A stretch of DNA of 44,664 nt, taken from Chloroflexota bacterium (lineage in GTDB: Bacteria; Chloroflexota; Limnocylindria; QHBO01). The stretch spans positions 1 to 44,664 of the forward strand of contig JBBPIR010000003.1 of NCBI GenBank assembly GCA_038040195.1. Reading direction: 5' to 3'. The notes under the pieces were generated by a model, which worked only from the letters and a program-made list of their open reading frames with translations, made no database searches and was not told where the DNA came from. Every line of letters starts with the position of its first letter. Position 1 is the stretch's first letter. This document shows positions 9,215 through 17,762 of the stretch, in pieces. The translations under genes were made by a program, and so were the position numbers.

Positions 9215-9237
9215 GGTCGCCGCGTGCGGCGGCCTTT
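9215..9237 (+). other. 5' leader hairpin of infA transcript
   Basis: The arms at 9215-9223 and 9226-9234 can pair over up to nine base pairs, including one G-U, and are followed by TTT. The hairpin would lie at nucleotides 4-23 of the predicted mRNA. It could stabilise the 5' end or act as a weak attenuator. The T run is too short to call a terminator. Confidence 0.45.
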
Positions 9238-9290
9238 CCGTGTGTCCCCCAACCGAGTCTGCTGAAGCCGCGAACGAGGGTGCGTAGCGT

Positions 9291-9509
9291 TTGCCGAAAA
9301 AGGATGCGATTGAGGTCGAGGGCGAGGTGATCCTCCCCTTGCCGAACGCGATGTTCAAGGTGCGCCTTGAGAACGGCCACGAAGTCCTGGCCCACATCTC
9401 CGGGAAGCTCCGCAAGAACTTCATCCGCATCCTGCCCGGCGATACGGTTCGCGTCGAGTTGAGTCCCTACGACCTCAGTCGAGGTCGGATCACGTACAGG
9501 ATGCGATGA
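9291..9509 (+). CDS. infA: translation initiation factor IF-1
   Basis: S1/OB-fold factor that occupies the 30S A site during initiation. The 72 residues are the exact family length. [40 protein letters not shown] and [20 protein letters not shown] are diagnostic. The start codon is TTG, with no in-frame ATG that would preserve the N-terminus. A SD-like GAGGG lies upstream. It overlaps rpmJ by four bases. Confidence 0.97.
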   Translation: MPKKDAIEVEGEVILPLPNAMFKVRLENGHEVLAHISGKLRKNFIRILPGDTVRVELSPYDLSRGRITYRMR

Positions 9510-9619
9510 AAGTCAGTGCATCGGTCAAGCCCCGTTGCGAGCGCTGCAAGGTGATTCGGCGCTCGGGCGTGGTGCTGGTCATTTGCCGCATCCCCAAGCA
9601 CCGCCAGCGGCAGGGCTAG
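9506..9619 (+). CDS. rpmJ: 50S ribosomal protein L36
   Basis: Very small zinc-binding large-subunit protein. The 37-residue product begins [19 protein letters not shown] and keeps all four zinc ligands (C11, C14, C27, H32), so this is the zinc form. The ATG overlaps the infA TGA (ATGA). The gene lies between infA and rpsM as in most bacteria. Confidence 0.96.
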   Translation: MKVSASVKPRCERCKVIRRSGVVLVICRIPKHRQRQG

Positions 9620-9632
9620 GGGAGGCTTCGGC

Positions 9633-10004
9633 ATGGCGCGTATCGCCGGCGTGGACATTCCCCGCGAGAAGCGGGTCATCGTGTCGTTGACCTACATCCA
9701 CGGCATTGGTCCGGCAACGGCGGCCAAGGTGGTCACCGCAGCCGGCGTCGCGCCGGACACGCGCGTGCGGGACCTGACCGAGGATGAGGTCACGCGGGTG
9801 CGCGACATCATCGACAAGCGATACCGCGTCGAGGGCGACGTCCGGCGCGAGGTCAGCATGAACATCAAGCGCCTGATGGAGATCGGTGCCTACCGCGGCG
9901 TCCGGCATCGCCGCAACCTGCCCTCCCGCGGGCAACGGACCAAGACCAACGCCCGACAGCGCCGCGGCTCGCGCAGGACCGTCGGCGTCCGCCGCAAGAA
10001 GTAA
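9633..10004 (+). CDS. rpsM: 30S ribosomal protein S13
   Basis: Small-subunit head protein contacting 5S rRNA/L5 and the P-site tRNA. The 123 residues include [30 protein letters not shown] and the basic C-terminus [20 protein letters not shown]. It is preceded by GGGGAGG. Standard alpha-operon position. Confidence 0.98.
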   Translation: MARIAGVDIPREKRVIVSLTYIHGIGPATAAKVVTAAGVAPDTRVRDLTEDEVTRVRDIIDKRYRVEGDVRREVSMNIKRLMEIGAYRGVRHRRNLPSRGQRTKTNARQRRGSRRTVGVRRKK

Positions 10005-10013
10005 CGGAGTCCC

Positions 10014-10409
10014 ATGGCTGAGCGAAAGAAGGCGACGCGCGCCAAGAAACGCGAGAAGAAGAACGTCCCGGTTGGGCATGCGCACATCCAGGCCACCTTC
10101 AACAACACCATCGTGACCATCACCGATCCCAGCGGGGGGGTGATCGCGTGGGGCAGCGCCGGGCTGGTCGGCTTCAAGGGCTCGCGCAAGAGCACGCCGT
10201 ACGCCGCCTCCCAGACCGCGGACCTGGCGGCCCGCAAGGCGATGGAGCACGGGGTGCGGCAGGTGGAGGTCTTCGTGAAGGGCCCCGGTGCCGGCCGCGA
10301 GCAGGCGATCCGCTCGCTCCAGGCCGCGGGCCTGGAGGTCACCGCCATCACGGACGTGACGCCCATCCCGCACAACGGTTCACGCCCGCCGAAGCGGCGG
10401 AGGGTCTAG
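10014..10409 (+). CDS. rpsK: 30S ribosomal protein S11
   Basis: Platform protein of the small subunit at the mRNA exit. The 131 residues have a basic N-terminus, then [59 protein letters not shown] and the conserved end [22 protein letters not shown] site precedes the ATG. Confidence 0.98.
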   Translation: MAERKKATRAKKREKKNVPVGHAHIQATFNNTIVTITDPSGGVIAWGSAGLVGFKGSRKSTPYAASQTADLAARKAMEHGVRQVEVFVKGPGAGREQAIRSLQAAGLEVTAITDVTPIPHNGSRPPKRRRV

Positions 10410-10413
10410 CCGC

Positions 10414-11040
10414 ATGGCGCGCTACACGGATCCGGTCTGTCGCATCTGCCGCCGGGAGGGGCTCAAGCTCTTCCTGAAGGGCAGCCGCTGCTTCTCGAAG
10501 AAATGCTCCTTCGAACGCCGGAGCACGCCGCCCGGGATGAACACCATGCGGCGCCGGAAGGTCAGCGAGTTCGGGCTCCAGATGCGCGAGAAGCAGCGAG
10601 TCCGGCGCAGCTATTCGGTCCTCGAACGGCAGTTCCGGAACTACTTCCGTGACGCCGAGCGCCAACGGGGCATGACCGGCGAAAACCTGCTGCGGCTGCT
10701 CGAGATGCGCCTCGACAACGTGGTCTACCGGATGGGCTTCGCCAGCTCGCGGGCCCAGGCCCGACAGCTGGTGAACCACGGGCATTTCAAGATCAACGGC
10801 CGGCCCACCAAGTCCCCCAGTCAGCAAACCTCGGTCGGAGACCGGATCGAGGTCCGTGACACGCGGCAGGGCCGAACGTTCTTCAAAGCCGCGCCCGACA
10901 CCATGCGCGCGGCCCAGATCCCCGACTGGGTCAGCGTGGATCCGACCAAGCTGGTCGGGTCCGTGATCGCCCAGCCCACCCGTGAGCAGATGCCCGCGGA
11001 GTTCAACGAGCAGCTTGTCGTCGAGTACTACTCGCGCTAG
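10414..11040 (+). CDS. rpsD: 30S ribosomal protein S4, zinc form
   Basis: Primary 16S rRNA-binding protein that nucleates the 30S body, and a translational regulator in some bacteria. The N-terminus carries C9, C12, C26 and C31, the zinc-binding S4 variant. The S4 RNA-binding domain is clear (RLDNVVYRMGFASSRAQARQ; LVNHGHFKINGRPTKSPSQ). The length, 208 residues, is normal. It starts four bases after rpsK. Confidence 0.98.
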   Translation: MARYTDPVCRICRREGLKLFLKGSRCFSKKCSFERRSTPPGMNTMRRRKVSEFGLQMREKQRVRRSYSVLERQFRNYFRDAERQRGMTGENLLRLLEMRLDNVVYRMGFASSRAQARQLVNHGHFKINGRPTKSPSQQTSVGDRIEVRDTRQGRTFFKAAPDTMRAAQIPDWVSVDPTKLVGSVIAQPTREQMPAEFNEQLVVEYYSR

Positions 11041-11049
11041 GAGTTCCCC

Positions 11050-12069
11050 TTGCTGATGATCGAACCCGAGTCCACCCCGCGCATCGAAGAGGTCGAGGCG
11101 CACGGCGCCGCGGGCCGCTTCGAGATCCAGCCCCTGGCCGCCGGCTACGGCGTCACGCTGGGCAACGCGCTGCGCCGCGTACTGCTGTCCTCGCTGGAGG
11201 GGGCGGCCGTGACGTCCATCCAGATCGCGAACGTGTATCACGAGTTCAGCACCCTCCCGGCGGTGAAGGAGGACGTGACCCAGATCGTGCTGAACATGAA
11301 GAAGATCCGCCTTCGCTCGTTCGCTCCGCACCCGGTGAACCTGAAGCTTGTGAAGCACGGCGCCGGCCACGTGACGGCGGGCGACATCGCCGAGTCGGCG
11401 GACGTCGAGATCGTCAACCCCGAGCTCGAGCTGCTGACCCTGGATTCGGATGCCGGGTCGATTGAGATGGATCTCACAATCGAGACCGGGGTCGGGTACC
11501 GGGCGGCCGAGCACACCGAGGAGATGCCGATAGGCGTCATCCCGGTGGATGCCATCTTCTCGCCGGTCCGACGGGTGAACTTTTCTGTCGAGAACACCCG
11601 GGTTGGGCAGATGACGAACTTCGACAAGCTCAGCCTGGAAATCGAGACCGACGGGACCACCACCCCCCAGGCGGCCCTGGCCCAGGCGGCCGGGATCCTG
11701 GTCCGCGAGTTCAGCCGATTCGCCGATATCGGGCGGCCCAGCACCGGCACCGGTGACGAAGTGCCGGCGCCGCTGGCGGCCAGCCTGCTCGATGCGCCGA
11801 TCGAGGAGCTGGACCTGCCCATGCGGGCCTACAACAGCCTGAAGCGGAACAACATCACCAAGATCGGCCAGCTGCTGGCCCTGGGTGACGACGAGCTGCT
11901 CCGGATGCGGAACTTCGGCCGCAAGAGCCTCGACGACTTGAAGGAGCGTCTCGCCCTCCGCGGGTTCATCGCTCCCGAGGACGGGGCCCCCATGGCGGAC
12001 GAGGGCGACCTGCCGGCTGCCGCCGAGCTGGACGAGGCCGTCGCCGCCGAGCTGAACCGGGAGGCCTGA
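11050..12069 (+). CDS. rpoA: RNA polymerase alpha subunit
   Basis: Dimerises to nucleate RNA polymerase assembly; the C-terminal domain contacts UP elements and activators. The N-terminal domain contains LAAGYGVTLGNALRRVLLSS and the C-terminal domain has MRAYNSLKRNNITKIGQLLA and RNFGRKSLDDLKERLALRG. AGGAG at 11039-11043 is six bases before the TTG at 11050, which supports TTG. The ATG at 11056 is an alternative that removes two residues. A short acidic/Ala tail follows the C-terminal domain. Confidence 0.96.
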   Translation: MLMIEPESTPRIEEVEAHGAAGRFEIQPLAAGYGVTLGNALRRVLLSSLEGAAVTSIQIANVYHEFSTLPAVKEDVTQIVLNMKKIRLRSFAPHPVNLKLVKHGAGHVTAGDIAESADVEIVNPELELLTLDSDAGSIEMDLTIETGVGYRAAEHTEEMPIGVIPVDAIFSPVRRVNFSVENTRVGQMTNFDKLSLEIETDGTTTPQAALAQAAGILVREFSRFADIGRPSTGTGDEVPAPLAASLLDAPIEELDLPMRAYNSLKRNNITKIGQLLALGDDELLRMRNFGRKSLDDLKERLALRGFIAPEDGAPMADEGDLPAAAELDEAVAAELNREA

Positions 12070-12078
12070 TCCAGACCG

Positions 12079-12432
12079 ATGCCGCACCGCATCGCCGGCC
12101 GCAAGCTGAGCCGACCGACCGCCCACCGCGAGCACATGCTCGCCAACCTGGCGGTGGCGGTGCTTCGCTACGAGCGGCTGAAGACGACTGAGGCCAAGGC
12201 CAAGGAGGTGCGGGGCATGGTCGATCGCCTGATCGTCACCGCCAAGCGCGGCGACCTGCCCGCGCGACGGCAGCTGGTGGCCAAGCTGCCCAATGAGCCG
12301 CTCATCATCGAGAAGCTGATGGGTGAATTGGCGGCCAAGTACGCCGAGCGGGGGTCGGGGTTCACGCGGATCACGCGTCTTGGACCCCGCGCCGGCGATG
12401 CGGCCCCCATGGTCCAGATCGAGCTCGTGTGA
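12079..12432 (+). CDS. rplQ: 50S ribosomal protein L17
   Basis: Exit-tunnel-rim protein. The 117 residues show MPHRIAGRKLSRPTAHREHM, RYERLKTTEAKAKEVRGMVD and a C-terminal IELV. It follows rpoA closely, as in nearly all bacteria, with a GGGAGG site upstream. Confidence 0.97.
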   Translation: MPHRIAGRKLSRPTAHREHMLANLAVAVLRYERLKTTEAKAKEVRGMVDRLIVTAKRGDLPARRQLVAKLPNEPLIIEKLMGELAAKYAERGSGFTRITRLGPRAGDAAPMVQIELV

Positions 12433-12466
12433 GGCGGGCTCGGCTGACCGAATAACCGAAGACCCG

Positions 12467-13252
12467 ATGGTCCCCGCGGCGCAACGCTGCGCCCGGGCGC
12501 TCATCGAGTACGACGGGACGGCATTCGCCGGCTCGCAGCGCCAGCCGCAGCAGCGGACGGTGCAGGGCGAGCTGGAGGAGGCCCTTAACAAACTGACCGG
12601 CGAGCGGATCACGGTCCGCCTTGCCGGGCGCACCGATGCTGGCGTGCATGCCACGGGACAGGTGATTGCCTTCTGTCTGCCAGACCCCTCCCGCCGGGAG
12701 TGGCCGGGGTGGGCGGAGCTGCGGCGACTCCTGAACGCGGCCCTGGCGCCGGACGTGGCGGTCCGCGCTCTGCGCGCCGCTCCCCGGGATTTCGACCCGC
12801 GGCGAGCGGCCGTGGCACGCACGTACCGCTATCGGATCCGGGAGGACGGCGACCGCCGCCCGACCGATCGGCATCGGGAGCTCGAGATACCCGACCGCCT
12901 CGACGTGGCCGCCATGCGCGACGCCGCGGCGCGGATGATCGGGGAGCGGGACTTCGCCGCCCTGGGCAGCGACCCGCGAAGTCGGACGGTCCGCCACCTG
13001 GTGGCGGTCAGCATCCGGCGGCGCGGGACGTTGATCGAGGTGACGGTGACCGCCAACGCCTTCCTGCGACGCATGGTGCGAAGCCTGGTGGCGGTTCTGC
13101 TGGCCGTCGGACGCGGCCAGATGGCGGCCGATGACGTGGAGCGTATGCTCGACGTCCGACAGCGGGCCCTCCACGGGCGGGCCGTGCCGACGCGCGGGCT
13201 CACTCTCGAGCGGATCAGTTTCGGAACCACAGGAGTAACGAAGGAAACATGA
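12467..13252 (+). CDS. truA: tRNA pseudouridine(38-40) synthase
   Basis: Converts uridines 38-40 of the tRNA anticodon arm to pseudouridine. The catalytic Asp is D57 in [15 protein letters not shown]. Other family regions are [27 protein letters not shown] and [21 protein letters not shown]. The ATG at 12467 gives 261 residues, the normal size. An earlier in-frame ATG at 12323 lies inside rplQ. The position between rplQ and rplM is common. The 3' end overlaps rplM by four bases. Confidence 0.96.
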   Translation: MVPAAQRCARALIEYDGTAFAGSQRQPQQRTVQGELEEALNKLTGERITVRLAGRTDAGVHATGQVIAFCLPDPSRREWPGWAELRRLLNAALAPDVAVRALRAAPRDFDPRRAAVARTYRYRIREDGDRRPTDRHRELEIPDRLDVAAMRDAAARMIGERDFAALGSDPRSRTVRHLVAVSIRRRGTLIEVTVTANAFLRRMVRSLVAVLLAVGRGQMAADDVERMLDVRQRALHGRAVPTRGLTLERISFGTTGVTKET

Positions 13253-13695
13253 AGACGTACGCGGTCAAGGCCAGCGAGATCGACCGAGGCTGGTGGCTCA
13301 TCGACGCCACCGATCAGCCGCTCGGTCGACTGGCCACGCGCGTCGCCACCCTGCTGGCGGGCAAGCACAAGCCCACCTGGTCGCCGCACCTCGACACGGG
13401 CGACCACGTGGTCGTGGTCAACGCCGCCCGCATCCGCGTGACTGGCAACAAGCTGAGCCAGAAGCGCTACTACCGCCACTCGAACTACCCGGGTGGCTTG
13501 CGAGAGGAGAGCCTGGCCGACCTGTTGGCGCGCAAACCCGAGCGCGCGGTCGAGATGGCGATCCAGGGCATGCTGCCCCGGAATCGGCTCGGCAAGGCCA
13601 TGTTCCGCAAGCTGAAGGTGTATGCCGGAGCCGATCATCCGCACGAGGCCCAGCGGCCCCGTTCGGACCAGGACCAGGATCAGGAGGCCTCGTGA
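13249..13695 (+). CDS. rplM: 50S ribosomal protein L13
   Basis: Early-assembly large-subunit protein. The 148 residues include [50 protein letters not shown] and [20 protein letters not shown]. The ATG overlaps the truA TGA and has AAGGA upstream. It is paired with rpsI as usual. Confidence 0.98.
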   Translation: MKTYAVKASEIDRGWWLIDATDQPLGRLATRVATLLAGKHKPTWSPHLDTGDHVVVVNAARIRVTGNKLSQKRYYRHSNYPGGLREESLADLLARKPERAVEMAIQGMLPRNRLGKAMFRKLKVYAGADHPHEAQRPRSDQDQDQEAS

Positions 13696-14084
13696 GCGTC
13701 AACTACCTGTACGGCACCGGCCGGCGCAAGACGTCGGTGGCCCGGGTACGCCTCCTGCCGGGCGACGGCAGCATCATCGTGAATGGCAAGCCGGCCCTGG
13801 AGTACTTCGGCGGCGAGTCATCGGTGTCCGTCCTGCACCTCCCGTTCCGGGTGACCGAGACCGACGGCCGCTACGCCGCGACGGTCCTGGTGGCCGGCGG
13901 CGGTATCTCGGGCCAGGTGGGCGCCATCCGCCACGGCATCGCGCGCGCCCTGCTGGCCGGCCACCCTGACTTCCGGGTGCCACTCCGCGCCGCCGGCCTC
14001 CTGACCCGCGACCCGCGGGCCAAGGAGCGGAAGAAGTACGGCCTCAAGCGCGCGCGCAAGGCTCCCCAGTACACGAAACGCTGA
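13692..14084 (+). CDS. rpsI: 30S ribosomal protein S9
   Basis: Small-subunit head protein whose C-terminal tail reaches the P-site tRNA. The GTG at 13692 overlaps the rplM stop by four bases and yields 130 residues: [40 protein letters not shown] and the end [17 protein letters not shown]. An earlier in-frame start at 13293 lies within rplM and is not used. Last gene of the ribosomal cluster. Confidence 0.97.
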   Translation: MSVNYLYGTGRRKTSVARVRLLPGDGSIIVNGKPALEYFGGESSVSVLHLPFRVTETDGRYAATVLVAGGGISGQVGAIRHGIARALLAGHPDFRVPLRAAGLLTRDPRAKERKKYGLKRARKAPQYTKR

Positions 14085-14128
14085 TTCCTGCCCGGGAGCC
14101 GATCTCAGGCTGCCGAGAAGGCCTTTGG

Positions 14129-14134
14129 TAACAT
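14129..14134 (+). promoter_or_regulatory. possible extended -10 element before cdaA
   Basis: TAACAT preceded by TGG resembles an extended -10 (TGnTAnnnT). No convincing -35 is visible. It would start a transcript about 28 bases before cdaA. This is the only candidate promoter in the 84-bp gap between rpsI and cdaA. Confidence 0.3.
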
Positions 14135-14168
14135 TGGCGGCCGACCGCACCGGAGCGCCTGTCTGACC

Positions 14169-15182
14169 GTGCCGGAGAGCATCAGCGAGTTCCTGAACAC
14201 GTTCCTGCGCGGCACGTGGCTTTCGATCGTCGACATCCTCGTCGTCGCCATCCTGATCTACTGGCTGTTCGTCCTGATCCGCGGCACGCGTGCGATACGC
14301 ATCCTCATCGGCCTGTCGATCGTCGCTCTCGTCTACCTCGCCGCCCAGGCGCTCGATCTTGCCCTCCTGTCCACCCTGCTCCAGGCCGGTGCTGTGGTCG
14401 GCCTGTTCGCGGTGGTGGTCGTCTTTCAGCCGGAGCTGCGACGGGGCCTGGAGCAGATCGGAAGGATAGGCTCGCTGAACCGGCTGTTCGTGTCGTCCGA
14501 GGTGTCGGCGGCCGACGCCGTCGCACGCGAGGTCTCGCGGGCGGCCCGGCTGCTGGCCGGGTCGCGCCACGGCGCGCTGATCGTGATCGAGCGCGACACG
14601 GGCCTGCACGACCTCACCGCCGAGTCGGGGGTGCCGATCAACGCCGATCTGCATGCCGAGTTGCTGGCCACCATCTTCTACCACGGCACTGCCCTCCATG
14701 ACGGGGCGGTGGTCATATCCGGCAACCGGATCGTCGCCGCCGGGGTGCTCCTCCCACTCAGCCAGAACGTCCTCGACAGCGAGCGCTACGGGACCCGGCA
14801 CCGGGCGGCCATCGGGATCAGTGAACAGACCGATGCGCTCATCGTGGTGGTCAGCGAGGAGACCGGCTCCATCTCGCTGGTGGTCCGCGGCCGGATCGAG
14901 CGCAACCTGAGCGAGGATCGGCTCCGACGTCGGATCTTCAGCCTGATCCGGCCGCAGGCTCCGCGCCAGGCCATGCCCCTCCTGCGTCGCACCCTGGAGG
15001 GCCGCTGGGGCATGCCCGAGGATGAGCCGGCAGCCGCGCTCATCGACCCCGAGGACCGCGTCGTCCCGTCGGTCGCCCCGGTGGCCGAGCCTCCGGCGAC
15101 CGAGGCTCCGGCGACCGAGGCTCCGGCGACCGAGGCCTCCGAGACCACTCAGCCGGTGGCCAGCGGAGAGCGTCGCGGCTGA
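14169..15182 (+). CDS. cdaA: membrane diadenylate cyclase CdaA
   Basis: Makes cyclic di-AMP from two ATP at the inner membrane. Three hydrophobic segments (about residues 17-37, 43-62 and 66-86) precede a DisA_N/DAC domain with both catalytic motifs: DGA (178-180, in TALHDGAVVISG) and RHR (210-212, in YGTRHRAAIGISE). The C-terminus has an Ala/Pro/Thr/Glu-rich tail with three perfect 15-bp repeats at 15091-15135. The gene is followed directly by ybbR (cdaR) and glmM, a known partnership in which CdaR and GlmM bind and modulate CdaA. Confidence 0.95.
   Translation: MPESISEFLNTFLRGTWLSIVDILVVAILIYWLFVLIRGTRAIRILIGLSIVALVYLAAQALDLALLSTLLQAGAVVGLFAVVVVFQPELRRGLEQIGRIGSLNRLFVSSEVSAADAVAREVSRAARLLAGSRHGALIVIERDTGLHDLTAESGVPINADLHAELLATIFYHGTALHDGAVVISGNRIVAAGVLLPLSQNVLDSERYGTRHRAAIGISEQTDALIVVVSEETGSISLVVRGRIERNLSEDRLRRRIFSLIRPQAPRQAMPLLRRTLEGRWGMPEDEPAAALIDPEDRVVPSVAPVAEPPATEAPATEAPATEASETTQPVASGERRG
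15091..15135 (+). repeat. 15-bp tandem repeat x3 in cdaA tail
   Basis: Three identical in-frame 15-bp units encode a pentapeptide of the PATEA type in the cytoplasmic tail downstream of the catalytic domain. Confidence 0.9.
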
Positions 15183-16393
15183 TGGCCTGGCTGCTGCGGA
15201 ACTGGCCCCTCAAGCTGGGTGCCCTGCTGCTGTCGATCCTGCTGTACGCGGGCCTCGTGTACTCCGGGTCCTTCACCGAGCGGCAGGCGACCGGAGTCCC
15301 GATCCGAGCCACCAACCAGCCCCTGAACACCTACCTGCTCACCGGGGAGCTGGGCACGGTGGACGTCGGCTACCGCGCCGCGGCCGGCGCCGTCGGGGGC
15401 GTCACGACCTCGACCTTCAGCGCGACGGTCGATCTCGAGGCCTACGACATGACCCAGGCCGGCGAGCCACAGCGGGTGCCGGTCGAGGTGCGCTCACTCG
15501 ACGACGAGGTCGTCGTCCTGGAGGTGGCCCCGGTCGAAGTCTCGGTCATCCTGGATCGCTTGGCGGTGCGGACCGTGCGTGTCGTCGTCGATCGCGGTGA
15601 GGTGCCGCCGGGGCTTGAGATCGGGGTGGCGACCGTGATGCCCTCCACGGTCCAGGCGCAGGGTCCGGAGAGCCGGCTGCGGCTCGTCACGCGGGCCCTG
15701 GCCCGGGTCCGGATCGATTCGTCGGGGATCGACGTCTCGGAGCTCGTCGATCTGGTCCCGGTGGACGCCGATGGGGACCCGGTGGGGGCGGTCGAATTCT
15801 CGCCCGCTGCGGCGACGGTCGAGATCGAGGTCAGCACCGCCGAGACCTCGAAGACGGTCCCGGTCACTCCGGACCTGGTGGGGACGCCCCCGGCCGGTTT
15901 GACACTGACCGGCGTCACCGTGGAACCGTCCGCGGTGACCCTGTTCGGCCCGCCCGACGTCCTGACCGGGATCACCAGCGTGCAGACCGATCCGATCGAC
16001 ATGACGGCCGTTACCGGGGACAACGTTCTGGAGGCCGCGCTCATCCTGCCCGACCAGACTCGCCTCGCTGAGGGCGCCGCAGCCACGGTGGCCGTATCAG
16101 TCAGCGTCGACCCCGAGCTGGCGAGCCGGACCATCCTGGTCGGGCCGGTGTGCCAGAACGTCGGGTCGGGCCTGGTGTGTCAGCCGCAGGCCGACCAGAT
16201 CCCGGTCACGGTGAGCGGGCTCCGGGCCGCGGTGGCCGCCCTCACCCCGGCCCAGGTCACACCGATCCTCAACATGGCCGGCCTGGGCGAGGGCACGCAC
16301 CAGGTGACGCCCAGCGTGACCTTGCCTGCGGGCATCTCCCTGGTGCAGGCGCTGGCTCCGCTGACGGTGGTGCTCACCGCCGGCGGTCCATAG
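15182..16393 (+). CDS. YbbR-domain regulator of diadenylate cyclase (CdaR-like)
   Basis: Extracytoplasmic protein anchored by one N-terminal membrane segment (WPLKLGALLLSILLYAGLVY), followed by about four YbbR-type beta repeats of 75-85 residues. YbbR/CdaR proteins are known to bind and modulate CdaA. The ATG overlaps the cdaA stop by one base, and the next gene is glmM. The length is 403 residues. The assignment rests on topology, repeat pattern (e.g. VDLVPVDADGDPVGAVEFSP) and gene order rather than on a catalytic motif. Confidence 0.88.
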   Translation: MAWLLRNWPLKLGALLLSILLYAGLVYSGSFTERQATGVPIRATNQPLNTYLLTGELGTVDVGYRAAAGAVGGVTTSTFSATVDLEAYDMTQAGEPQRVPVEVRSLDDEVVVLEVAPVEVSVILDRLAVRTVRVVVDRGEVPPGLEIGVATVMPSTVQAQGPESRLRLVTRALARVRIDSSGIDVSELVDLVPVDADGDPVGAVEFSPAAATVEIEVSTAETSKTVPVTPDLVGTPPAGLTLTGVTVEPSAVTLFGPPDVLTGITSVQTDPIDMTAVTGDNVLEAALILPDQTRLAEGAAATVAVSVSVDPELASRTILVGPVCQNVGSGLVCQPQADQIPVTVSGLRAAVAALTPAQVTPILNMAGLGEGTHQVTPSVTLPAGISLVQALAPLTVVLTAGGP

Positions 16394-16411
16394 CGGGCGG
16401 CCGGGAGCAGG

Positions 16412-17743
16412 ATGGGCCGTCTCTTCGGCACCGACGGGATCCGCGGTGTCGCCAATGTCGACCTGACGCCGAACCTGGCGTACGACCTGGGTCGTGCCCT
16501 GGGCCACTATGTCGACGGCGCCGGTCGGAGCGTGGTGGTGGGCCGTGACACCCGTCGGTCGGGGGAGATGCTCGCCTCGGCGCTGGCCGCCGGCCTGACT
16601 TCGGTCGGTACCGATGTCCTGGACCTGGGCGTGGTCACAACTCCCTGCCTGGCGTACGTGGCCGAGACCGGCGAGCACGTGGCCGGGGTCATGGTCTCTG
16701 CCTCGCACAACCCGCCCGACGACAACGGGCTGAAGGTCGTTTCGGGTGGCCGGAAGATGGACGACGAGGCCGAGGAGCGACTCGAGCACCTCATCTTCCA
16801 GGCCGAGGCCCTACCCGGACCGACAAACGCGGGACTGGGCCGCATTCACCGCGACCCTGCGGCCGTCAACGTCTACCGCGATCATCTGGCGGCCGCCGCG
16901 GGCGACCTGCTTTCCGGGCTGCGGATCGGCGTGGACGCCGCCAACGGGTCCGCCTCCATCTTTGGCCCGGCGTTGTTCGAGTCCCTCGGTGCCCACGTGA
17001 CCACCATCCATTGCGAACCGGATGGCACGAACATCAATGTGGGTGGCGGCGCCACCGACCCCGCCGCCCTGGCGCGCCTGGTTCGGTCGGGTGACCTGGA
17101 CCTGGGGTTTGCCTTCGACGGTGACGCCGACCGCCTGATCGCGGTCACCGAGGCCGGAGAGGTGGTCGATGGCGACGGCGTGATGGGGATCTGCGCCCTC
17201 GAGCGCCTTGCTGCGGGCACCCTGGCCAAGAAGACCCTGGTCGTCTCGGTGATGAGCAATGACGGCCTCGTCCGCGTGGTGGAGGCGGCCGGCGGGCGCG
17301 TCCTGCGCGCGCCGGTGGGGGATCGGCACATCGTCGAGGCCATGGAACGGTCGGGGGCCATGCTCGGAGGAGAGCAGTCGGGTCACGTGATCTTCCGCGA
17401 CCTGGCGTCCACCGGGGACGGGCTGCTGACCGCCATTCAGCTCGTCGCCGCCCTGAGGTCGGCCACGGGTCCGAGCCTGGGTGAGCTGGCCGCCCGAATT
17501 CCGAGGCTCCCGCAGGTGATGATAAACTCGGCCGTCCGCCACAAGGACCAGTGGCAGGTCGACCCGCTCTTCGCCGATGCGGTGGCTCGGGCGACCGCCC
17601 GGCTGGGCAGCCGGGGGCGGATCATCGTCCGCTCCTCGGGTACCGAGCCGAAGCTGCGAATCATGGTCGAGGGTGAGGAACCTGAAGAGATCGCCACCAT
17701 CGCCCGGGAGCTCGCCGAGCTGGCCACCGCGCGGTTGAACTAG
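16412..17743 (+). CDS. glmM: phosphoglucosamine mutase
   Basis: Interconverts glucosamine-6-phosphate and glucosamine-1-phosphate for UDP-GlcNAc synthesis. The phosphorylated serine is S98 in VMVSASHNPPDDNGLK. The metal-binding loop FDGDADRLIAV and the C-terminal phosphate-binding loop IVRSSGTEPKLRIMVEG are present. The length is 443 residues, normal. A GGGAGCAGG site precedes the ATG. It lies between cdaR and glmS; GlmM is also a known negative modulator of CdaA. Confidence 0.97.
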   Translation: MGRLFGTDGIRGVANVDLTPNLAYDLGRALGHYVDGAGRSVVVGRDTRRSGEMLASALAAGLTSVGTDVLDLGVVTTPCLAYVAETGEHVAGVMVSASHNPPDDNGLKVVSGGRKMDDEAEERLEHLIFQAEALPGPTNAGLGRIHRDPAAVNVYRDHLAAAAGDLLSGLRIGVDAANGSASIFGPALFESLGAHVTTIHCEPDGTNINVGGGATDPAALARLVRSGDLDLGFAFDGDADRLIAVTEAGEVVDGDGVMGICALERLAAGTLAKKTLVVSVMSNDGLVRVVEAAGGRVLRAPVGDRHIVEAMERSGAMLGGEQSGHVIFRDLASTGDGLLTAIQLVAALRSATGPSLGELAARIPRLPQVMINSAVRHKDQWQVDPLFADAVARATARLGSRGRIIVRSSGTEPKLRIMVEGEEPEEIATIARELAELATARLN

Positions 17744-17762
17744 GCAGACCCGGGAGGCAGCC

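Noticed and set aside
10348-12822. 824-codon open frame on the minus strand across rpsD-rpoA-rplQ
   Set aside because: Antisense to well-conserved genes and without recognisable domains. Long shadow frames are expected in high-GC DNA.
14085-14168. Terminator after rpsI
   Set aside because: No GC-rich hairpin with a T run was found. The gap only shows a weak -10 candidate for cdaA.
17744-17762. glmS ribozyme/riboswitch
   Set aside because: Only 19 bases separate glmM and glmS, and they contain just a ribosome binding site.
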